A stretch of 64,000 bases of DNA from contig JAMHWF010000071.1 of NCBI GenBank assembly GCA_035911095.1, forward strand, positions 62,001 to 126,000, read 5' to 3'. The stretch comes from JAMHWF01 sp035911095 (lineage in GTDB: Bacteria; Pseudomonadota; Gammaproteobacteria; Burkholderiales; Burkholderiaceae_C). The translations under genes were made by a program, and so were the position numbers. Of the stretch, positions 58,147 through 64,000 are shown one piece after another. How positions within the stretch are numbered: position 1 is the first letter of the stretch; each line of letters begins with the position of its first letter. The notes below the pieces were generated by a model that ran no database searches, had not been told where the DNA came from, and saw only the letters and a list, made by a program, of their open reading frames with translations.

Positions 58147-61100
58147 CTAGTCTTCGCTGGGGCCGGGGCGAGTGTCGCGGAAGTCGCCGCCGTCGCGTAG
58201 TCGGACTCTCCTTAGGACGCGGCGCAGGCGCGCGGCGTCGATCGGCTTGGTCAGGAACTCGTTCATCCCGGCCGCCAGCGCATGCTCGCGCTCCGAGACG
58301 AGCGCGGCGGCGGTGAGCGCGACGATCGGCAGGTCCTGCGCGTCGAAGGTCAGGCGCAGGCGGCGCGTCGCCTCGTGGCCGCTCATGCCGGGCATCTGCA
58401 CGTCCATCAGCACCGCGTCGAACGGGCGGTGGTCGGCCTCGGCGGCGAACACTGCCTCGATCGCCGCGCGGCCGTCCTGCGCCTGCTCGACCTCGACGCC
58501 CCAGCTCTCGAGCATCGCCGCGGCGACGGTCATGTTGACCGGGTTGTCCTCGACCAGCAGCACCCGCAGGCCTTCGAGCGCGGCCTCGTTGGCGTCGCCT
58601 GCCGGGTCGTCGGCCGGTTGGGCGTCGGTCGGCGGCAGCGGCAGCTCGACCCAGAAGCTGCTGCCCTCGCCGACGCGGCTGTCGACGCCGACCGCGCCGC
58701 CGAGCAGGGTGGCCAGCTCGCGACAGATCGACAGGCCCAGCCCGGTGCCGCCGAAGCGGCGCGTCGTCGACTCGTCCGCTTGGGTGAAGGGGCGGAACAG
58801 CCGGCCCAGCGTCGCCTCGTCGATGCCGCTGCCGGTGTCGCGCACCGAGAAGTGGATCCGCCCCGGTGCGCCCGGCCGCGCCTGCAGCAGCACCTCGCCC
58901 GCCTCGGTGAACTTGAGCGCGTTGCTCAGGTAGTTGGTCAGGATCTGGCGCAGGCGCAGCGGGTCGCCGACGACGTGCCGTGGCACCGCGGGGTCGCGTT
59001 CGAGGCGCAAGGCGAGCCGGTGCGCGGTGGCGATCCCCTGGTGGCTCGCGAGCACCGCGTCGAGCAGTGCGTGGAGGTCGAACGGCGCCGACTCGAGCAC
59101 CAGCTTGCCGGCCTCGATCTTGGACAGGTCGAGGATGCCCGAGATGATCCCGGCCAGGGTCTGCGCGCTGTCGAGGATCTGGCGCAGGTACTGGCGCCGG
59201 TGCGTCTCGTCGGCGCGCTCGTCGAGCGCCAGCCGGGCGAGGCCGAGCAGGCCGTTCAACGGCGTGCGGATCTCGTGGCTGGTGTTGGCGAGGAAGCTGC
59301 TCTTGGCGCGGTTCGCCGATTCGGCGGCGTCGCGCGCGGCCGCCAGCGCCTGCTCGGTGCGGCGGCGCTCGGTCACGTCCTCGGCGATCCAGATCGTGCC
59401 GCCCGCGCCGGGGTGCGTCGGGTCGATGAGCTGCGCGCGCAGCCGGCACCAGAAGCTGCTGCCGTCGCGCCGCTGCGCTTCGCGTTCCAGGTCGGCCATC
59501 TCGCCGGCCGCCAGCAGCGGGGCGACGCGGCGCACCACGTCGGCGTGGTCGGCTTCGCTCGGCCAGACGAGGGCTTCCGAGCGGCCGACCAGGGTCCCGG
59601 TGGGCCAGCCGAACATCTGGTCGAAGCGCGGGTTGGTCAGCAGGAACTTGTGCTCGCGGGTGAAGGCGATGCCGATCGACGCGTGCTGCAGGATCGCCTG
59701 GTGCTCGAGGCGGGTGCGCTCGATCTCGGTGACGTCGCGCGAGACGATGACGAGGTACTCGAGCCCGTCGACGTCGAACGCGGTGCCCGAGACCATCGCC
59801 AGCAGCTCGGCGCCGTCCTTGCGCCGGAAGCGGATCGGCATCGCGTCGACGCGCCCGCCCTGGTCGATGCGACGCACCAGCTCGGCGAAGTCCGAGGGGT
59901 CGACCGGCAGGTTCAGCTCGCTGAGGCTGCGCCCGATGACCTCGTCGACCGCGTAGCCGTAGATGCGCGCGAAGGCCTCGTTGGCCATCAGGAAGCGGCC
60001 GCTGCGCAGCTCGGTCAGCGTCACGCTGTCGGGGTTCGAGCGCACCAGGTGCGACAGCAGGCCGTCGGAGCGGCGCAGCGCGGCCACGGCGCGCCGGCGC
60101 TCGGTCTGGTCCTGCAGGATCGACAAGGTCGCCGGGCCGCCCTCGGCGTCGACCCGCAGGTCGGTGACGAGCAGCTGCAGCCGCCGGCCCTCGAGCGGCT
60201 CCAGCACGAACTCCGCGTCGGGCAGGCCCTCGCCGACCGCCATCGCGTCGAGCGAGCCCAGGCGGCGCTGCAGCTTCACCGTCTGCGGCCCCGGCTCGAA
60301 GAACTCGACCAGCGGCTGGCCGAGCAGCTCGTCCTGGCGCTCGGCGCCGAACAGCGCCAGCGCCGCGGGGTTGGCGTCGACGACGACGCCGGCGCGCTGC
60401 AGCAGCATCGCCAGCGGGGCGCGCTCGAACAGCGCGCGGTAGCGCAGCTGGCTCGTCGCGACCGCGAAGCGCGCGCTGAACTCGACCGTCGCGTCGATCC
60501 CGACGCCCCAGTAGCCGAGGAAGACGCCGTGCTCGTCGTGCAGCGGCTCGCCGCTCAGGCGGATGTGGCGCTGGCGGCCGTCGCGGTCGCGCCAGGGCAG
60601 CAGCACGCCAGCGAACGGGCGGTGCGCCTCGAGGTCGGCGCGGTGGGCGTCGAGGGTCTCGTCGTCGAGCAGGAACGACTCGATCTCCCACGGCGTGCGG
60701 CCGACGATGTCGCCGATCGGAGGCCCGGCGTTGCGCAGCGAGCGCCCGGGCGGCGTCGCGAAGCGGAACTGCGCGTCGAGCTCCCAGTACCAGTCGGCGG
60801 CGATGCGCAGCAGCGCGCGGAAGCGTTCGTCGCGTTCGCGCGCCTTGCGCGCATAGGCGCCAGTCAGGCGCGCGATGAGCAGGCTCGACACCAGGGCCGC
60901 GGCAAGCAGCAGCGCCAGCGTCGTCAGGCGCAGCGACAGCGGCGCGGCGGCCAAGGCGCCCGCGCCCGCGAGCAGGCCCGCGCGCTCGGCCTGGGCCAGC
61001 CCGAGCATCAGCAGCAGGCCGCCGCCGGAGATGGCCAGCGCCGCCCGCGGCCCGGCCAGCACGCCGACCGTCGAGACGACGACCGCGACAAAGCCGAGCA

Positions 61101-61425
61101 CGCTGGCGTGCACCCCCTCGCCGAGCGCGTAGGCGATCAGCCCGATGACGACCAGCGCGCCCCAGGCCGCGACGATCGCGGCGTTCGCGGTGTCGCGCGC
61201 GCGCCAGTGCAGCACCCCGTACAGCACGGCCAGCGCGAGCGGGCCCAGCACCAGCACCCGCTGCATCCCCGGCGCGAGCGGCAGGGCCAGGGCGCCGTAG
61301 AGCATCGCGATCGCGGCGCAGACGGCGACGCCGGTGCCGAACAGCCAGCGTGCGCCGATGCGGTCCAGCGGCTGTGGCGGGGCGCTCGGGTCGCGGTGAC
61401 GGGACGGTCGCATCTTGAAGGCCAT
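58147..61425 (-). CDS. Hybrid sensor histidine kinase/response regulator with four PAS domains
   Basis: A 1092-residue membrane sensor. About six helices fill residues 25-175. Four PAS repeats follow, starting near 185 (RFRALLRIAADWYWE), 315 (YRALFERAPLAMLL), 440 and 570 (HASIGIAFTREHKF). The kinase has the phospho-acceptor His in FLANTSHEIRTPLNG near 716, the ATP-binding NYLSNALKFTE near 831 and GGTGLGLSICREL; the C-terminal receiver carries the phospho-acceptor Asp near 1007 in VLMDVQMPG and ends with FLTKPI. The ATG at 61425 is preferred over an upstream frame to 61506. No separate output regulator is adjacent, so the signal probably passes to a remote protein. The input signal is unknown. 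Confidence 0.9.
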   Translation of the reverse strand: MAFKMRPSRHRDPSAPPQPLDRIGARWLFGTGVAVCAAIAMLYGALALPLAPGMQRVLVLGPLALAVLYGVLHWRARDTANAAIVAAWGALVVIGLIAYALGEGVHASVLGFVAVVVSTVGVLAGPRAALAISGGGLLLMLGLAQAERAGLLAGAGALAAAPLSLRLTTLALLLAAALVSSLLIARLTGAYARKARERDERFRALLRIAADWYWELDAQFRFATPPGRSLRNAGPPIGDIVGRTPWEIESFLLDDETLDAHRADLEAHRPFAGVLLPWRDRDGRQRHIRLSGEPLHDEHGVFLGYWGVGIDATVEFSARFAVATSQLRYRALFERAPLAMLLQRAGVVVDANPAALALFGAERQDELLGQPLVEFFEPGPQTVKLQRRLGSLDAMAVGEGLPDAEFVLEPLEGRRLQLLVTDLRVDAEGGPATLSILQDQTERRRAVAALRRSDGLLSHLVRSNPDSVTLTELRSGRFLMANEAFARIYGYAVDEVIGRSLSELNLPVDPSDFAELVRRIDQGGRVDAMPIRFRRKDGAELLAMVSGTAFDVDGLEYLVIVSRDVTEIERTRLEHQAILQHASIGIAFTREHKFLLTNPRFDQMFGWPTGTLVGRSEALVWPSEADHADVVRRVAPLLAAGEMADLEREAQRRDGSSFWCRLRAQLIDPTHPGAGGTIWIAEDVTERRRTEQALAAARDAAESANRAKSSFLANTSHEIRTPLNGLLGLARLALDERADETHRRQYLRQILDSAQTLAGIISGILDLSKIEAGKLVLESAPFDLHALLDAVLASHQGIATAHRLALRLERDPAVPRHVVGDPLRLRQILTNYLSNALKFTEAGEVLLQARPGAPGRIHFSVRDTGSGIDEATLGRLFRPFTQADESTTRRFGGTGLGLSICRELATLLGGAVGVDSRVGEGSSFWVELPLPPTDAQPADDPAGDANEAALEGLRVLLVEDNPVNMTVAAAMLESWGVEVEQAQDGRAAIEAVFAAEADHRPFDAVLMDVQMPGMSGHEATRRLRLTFDAQDLPIVALTAAALVSEREHALAAGMNEFLTKPIDAARLRRVLRRVRLRDGGDFRDTRPGPSED

Positions 61426-61622
61426 GGTGCCCTGTGCACTGCAGACTGGGAACGAGGTTCGCACCGTAAGGCGGGACGGCGCGCATGTCGGGGGCGTCGC
61501 GGCCATGGGCGCTTGCGGCGCCTCTCGACGCTATCGGCCGCTGCGGGATCGCCTGCAGGGCGGCCCCGCGGACGGGCTACGGGCGCGCGTGACGGCGGTC
61601 ACGCGCGTGGCGGGGCCGTGGG

Positions 61623-62489
61623 CTACGGGCTCATCTCGCGCGCGCGTGCCAGCTCGTCGCGTGTGCGCAGCGCCACCCGGCGTGCGGCGTCGGCGAAATC
61701 GGCCTCGGCCGAGGCGTAGAGGATCGCGCGCGAGGAGCTGACGACGATCGGCCCGCGCGTGGACTGCGCGCTGCCGCGCCAGCCGGCGCGCACCGTCGCC
61801 TGCGCGTCGCCGCCCTGGGCGCCGATGCCGGGGATCAGCAGCGGCAGGCCTGGCGCCAGCGTGCGCACGCGCTCGACCTCGGCCGGGTAGGTCGCCCCGA
61901 CGACCAGCCCGAGCTGGCCGTTGCGGTTCCAGGGGCCCTGCGCCAGGCGCGCGATCCGCTCGTAGAGGCGCTCGCCGGCGACCCCGCCTGAGCTGCCGTC
62001 GCCGTCGGCCAGGCGCTGCTGCTGCAGGTCGTCGCCGCCGGGGTTCGAGGTGCGGCACAGCAGCAGCGCGCCGCGCCCGGGCCAGCGCAGGTAGGGCTCG
62101 ATCGAATCGAAGCCCATGAACGGCGAGAGCGTCACCGCGTCCGCCTGGTAGCGCTCGAAGGCCTCGCGCGCGTACTGCTCGGCCGTCGCGCCGATGTCGC
62201 CGCGCTTGGCGTCGAGGATCACCGGCACCTCGGGCGCCACGCGGCGGATGTGGGCGATCAGCCGCTCGAGCTGCGCTTCGGCCCGCTGGGCAGCGAAGTA
62301 GGCGATCTGCGGCTTGAAGGCGATCACCAGGTCGTGCGTCGCCTCGACGATGGCGGCACAGAAGTCGTAGAGCCGCGCCGGGTCGTCGCGCCAGGCACCG
62401 GGCAGGCGGCCCGGTTCCGGGTCGAGGCCGACGCAGAGCATCGAGCCGTGGCGGCGCTCGGCGGCGAGCAGGCGCTCGACGAAGCTCAT
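61623..62489 (-). CDS. pyrF: Orotidine-5'-phosphate decarboxylase (type 2)
   Basis: Last step of UMP synthesis. The 288-residue protein belongs to the longer subgroup: LCVGLDPEPGRLPG near the start, the catalytic ILDAKRGDIGATAEQYA with its Asp-Lys-Asp, PFMGFDSIEPYL and VGATYPAEVERVR. The gap of 197 bp to the histidine kinase shows no feature. It lies 34 bp downstream of purB on the same strand, so purine and pyrimidine genes may share a transcript. Confidence 0.94.
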   Translation of the reverse strand: MSFVERLLAAERRHGSMLCVGLDPEPGRLPGAWRDDPARLYDFCAAIVEATHDLVIAFKPQIAYFAAQRAEAQLERLIAHIRRVAPEVPVILDAKRGDIGATAEQYAREAFERYQADAVTLSPFMGFDSIEPYLRWPGRGALLLCRTSNPGGDDLQQQRLADGDGSSGGVAGERLYERIARLAQGPWNRNGQLGLVVGATYPAEVERVRTLAPGLPLLIPGIGAQGGDAQATVRAGWRGSAQSTRGPIVVSSSRAILYASAEADFADAARRVALRTRDELARAREMSP

Positions 62490-62523
62490 GGGCGCCTCCT
62501 CGCCGCGTCGGGCACGGGCCGCC

Positions 62524-63912
62524 TCAAGTGGCCGCGGCGGCGTCGCCGACGCGGCGCGCGAGCTCGGCGGCCTTGCCGGTGTAGCCCGAGGGCACCATCG
62601 CGAGCAGGCGCTCGCGCTCGGCCGGCGGTAGCGCGAGGCCGCGCACGAAACTGCGGATCGTGTCGGCGTCGATCGCCTGGCCGCGCGTCAGCGTCTTCAG
62701 CTGCTCGTAGGGGTTGGGCAGGCCGTAGCGGCGCATCACGGTCTGGATCGGCTCGGCCATCACCTCCCAGGCGTCGTCCAGGTCGGCCCGCAGGCGCAGC
62801 TCGTCGACCTCGAGCTTGTCGAGGCCGCGCAGCAGCGAGTCGTGGCCGAGCAGCGCGTAGCCGAGCGCGACGCCCATGTTGCGCAGCACCGTGCTGTCGG
62901 TCAGGTCGCGCTGCCAGCGGCTCACCGGCAGCTTGTGCGACAGGTGCGCCAGCAGCGCATTGGCCAGCCCGTAGTTGCCCTCGGCGTTCTCGAAGTCGAT
63001 CGGGTTGACCTTGTGCGGCATCGTCGAGCTGCCGATCTCGCCCGGCTTGGTCTTCTGCTTGAAGTAGCCGAGGCTGACGTAGCCCCAGACGTCGCGCGAC
63101 CAGTCGAACAGGATCGTGTTGCAGCGCGCGACCGCATCGAACAGCTCGGCCATGTAGTCGTGCGGCTCGATCTGGATCGTGTACGCGTTGAAGCCGAGGC
63201 CGAGCTGCTGCTCGACCACATGGCGGCTGAAGGCCTCCCAGTCGAAGTCGGGCCAGGCCGCGAGGTGGGCGTTGTAGTTGCCGACCGCGCCGTTCATCTT
63301 GCCGAGCAGCTGCACCTCGGCGATGCGCGCCCGCGCGGTGGCGAGGCGGGCGGCGACGTTCGCCACCTCCTTGCCGACCGTGGTCGGACTCGCGGTCTGG
63401 CCGTGGGTGCGCGACAGCATCGGCAGCTCGGCGTGCGTGCGGGCCATCGCGCGCAGGCGGGCGAGCAGGGCGTCGATCGCGGGCAGCAGCACCTGCTCGC
63501 GCGCGGCCTTCAGCATCAGCGCGTGGCTGGTATTGTTGATGTCCTCGCTGGTGCAGGCGAAGTGAACGAACTCGCTCGCCGTCCGCAGCTCCTGGCTCAG
63601 GCCGAAGCGGCTCTTGATCCAGTACTCGACCGCCTTGACGTCATGGTTGGTCGTGCGCTCGATGTCCTTGATCGCCTGCGCGTCGGCCTCGCCGAAGCGC
63701 ACCACCAGGCTGCGCAGCAGCCCGCGCGAGGCCTCGCTGAGCGGCGGCAGCTGCGGCATGCCGGCGTCGGACAGCGCGATCAGCCACTCGACCTCGACCT
63801 GCACCCGGCGGTGCATCAGGCCGAACTCGGACAGCAGCGGGCGCAGCGCCGCGACGCGCCCGGCATAGCGGCCGTCGAGGGGGGACAGGGCGGTGAGGGG
63901 CGAGAGCTGCAT
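62524..63912 (-). CDS. purB: Adenylosuccinate lyase
   Basis: Purine synthesis enzyme that removes fumarate from SAICAR and adenylosuccinate. The 462-residue product has LTALSPLDGRYAGRVAAL at the start, TSEDINNTSHALML, the LSRTHGQTASPTTVG histidine region and the signature SSTMPHKVNPIDFENAEGN. It matches the E. coli-type PurB length. The start at ATG 63912 fits the family; an extension to 63972 is improbable. It precedes pyrF on the minus strand. Confidence 0.95.
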   Translation of the reverse strand: MQLSPLTALSPLDGRYAGRVAALRPLLSEFGLMHRRVQVEVEWLIALSDAGMPQLPPLSEASRGLLRSLVVRFGEADAQAIKDIERTTNHDVKAVEYWIKSRFGLSQELRTASEFVHFACTSEDINNTSHALMLKAAREQVLLPAIDALLARLRAMARTHAELPMLSRTHGQTASPTTVGKEVANVAARLATARARIAEVQLLGKMNGAVGNYNAHLAAWPDFDWEAFSRHVVEQQLGLGFNAYTIQIEPHDYMAELFDAVARCNTILFDWSRDVWGYVSLGYFKQKTKPGEIGSSTMPHKVNPIDFENAEGNYGLANALLAHLSHKLPVSRWQRDLTDSTVLRNMGVALGYALLGHDSLLRGLDKLEVDELRLRADLDDAWEVMAEPIQTVMRRYGLPNPYEQLKTLTRGQAIDADTIRSFVRGLALPPAERERLLAMVPSGYTGKAAELARRVGDAAAAT

Positions 63913-64000
63913 GGGCGCGTGCGAAAAGGCCCGGAATTGTAGGTGCGGCGGCGCGCCCACCGCCGCCGGCACGCGCGCTCAGGGCTGTTCGGCGGCCGCC

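Noticed and set aside
63979..64000. A possible C-terminal end of another minus-strand gene (reading AAAEQP then stop)
   Set aside because: Only six codons are inside the window; too short to support a gene call, although a gene upstream of purB is to be expected.
1..64000. Sigma-54 promoters, CRISPR arrays, tRNA genes, IS elements
   Set aside because: I looked for TGGCAC/TTGC pairs, regular repeat-spacer arrays, tRNA-like cloverleaf sequences and transposase motifs and found none that I could support by eye.

Overview
The window reads as chromosomal DNA of a very GC-rich betaproteobacterium, most likely a Burkholderiales member near the Rubrivivax/Leptothrix/Ideonella/Methylibium group. This rests on strong G/C bias at third codon positions, on Burkholderiales-style neighbourhoods (argS - SPOR protein - dsbA; lptA - lptB - rpoN; nudJ - mnmA) and on the kinds of gene present (malate synthase G, type II NADH dehydrogenase, trimeric porin, LysR regulators). 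The species assignment is inference. I saw no rRNA, tRNA, CRISPR array, insertion sequence or prophage.

Layout. 1-6450 is a sulfate assimilation locus: a decayed arylamine N-acetyltransferase at the left edge, two tandem periplasmic sulfate-binding proteins, cysT-cysW-cysA, and a convergent CysB-type regulator. 6680-8550 carries mnmA and nudJ (minus strand). 8651-12618 is a translationally coupled operon of split transhydrogenase genes with panD lodged between pntAA and pntAB, ending in a free-standing TOPRIM/GyrB-C-terminal protein. 12680-18728 (minus) has an exported transglutaminase-like protein, an exported unknown, an M1 aminopeptidase and a LysE exporter. 19066-24106 has a large COG3903-type winged-helix ATPase regulator followed by two exported nucleoside phosphorylase-fold proteins. 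24197-30725 has ridA with a divergent LysR gene, an acyl-CoA ligase, MTA/SAH nucleosidase, rsmE, a YidB-like protein and a DUF4399 protein.

30779-34527 is the most accessory-looking part: an RNA methyltransferase, a Phd/PIN toxin-antitoxin pair, a wrecked alpha/beta hydrolase gene and a trypsin-like protease, lying where hpf/ptsN often follow rpoN. 34553-40955 (minus) is core: rpoN, lptB, lptA, dsbA, a SPOR protein and argS. 41123-45339 holds a Ser/Thr kinase with a C-terminal cyclic-nucleotide-binding domain, a three-repeat PsiF-like protein, two small lipoproteins, a truncated-looking unknown and a second LysE exporter. 45355-54634 has an ACR3/BASS-type transporter, a LysR gene divergent from a haloacid dehalogenase coupled to glcB, a type II NADH dehydrogenase, a DHA2 MFS pump, a CBS protein and dodecin. 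54775-63912 has a geranylgeranyl-reductase-type flavoprotein, a class II glutamine amidotransferase, a porin, a four-PAS hybrid histidine kinase, pyrF and purB.

The strongest candidates for something under-described are the free-standing TOPRIM/GyrB-C protein coupled to pntB, the splitting of the pnt operon by panD, the two exported nucleosidase-fold proteins beside a large STAND-like regulator, and a hexanucleotide repeat that extends a loop of MnmA. Two genes (arylamine N-acetyltransferase and alpha/beta hydrolase) are decaying by internal deletion.
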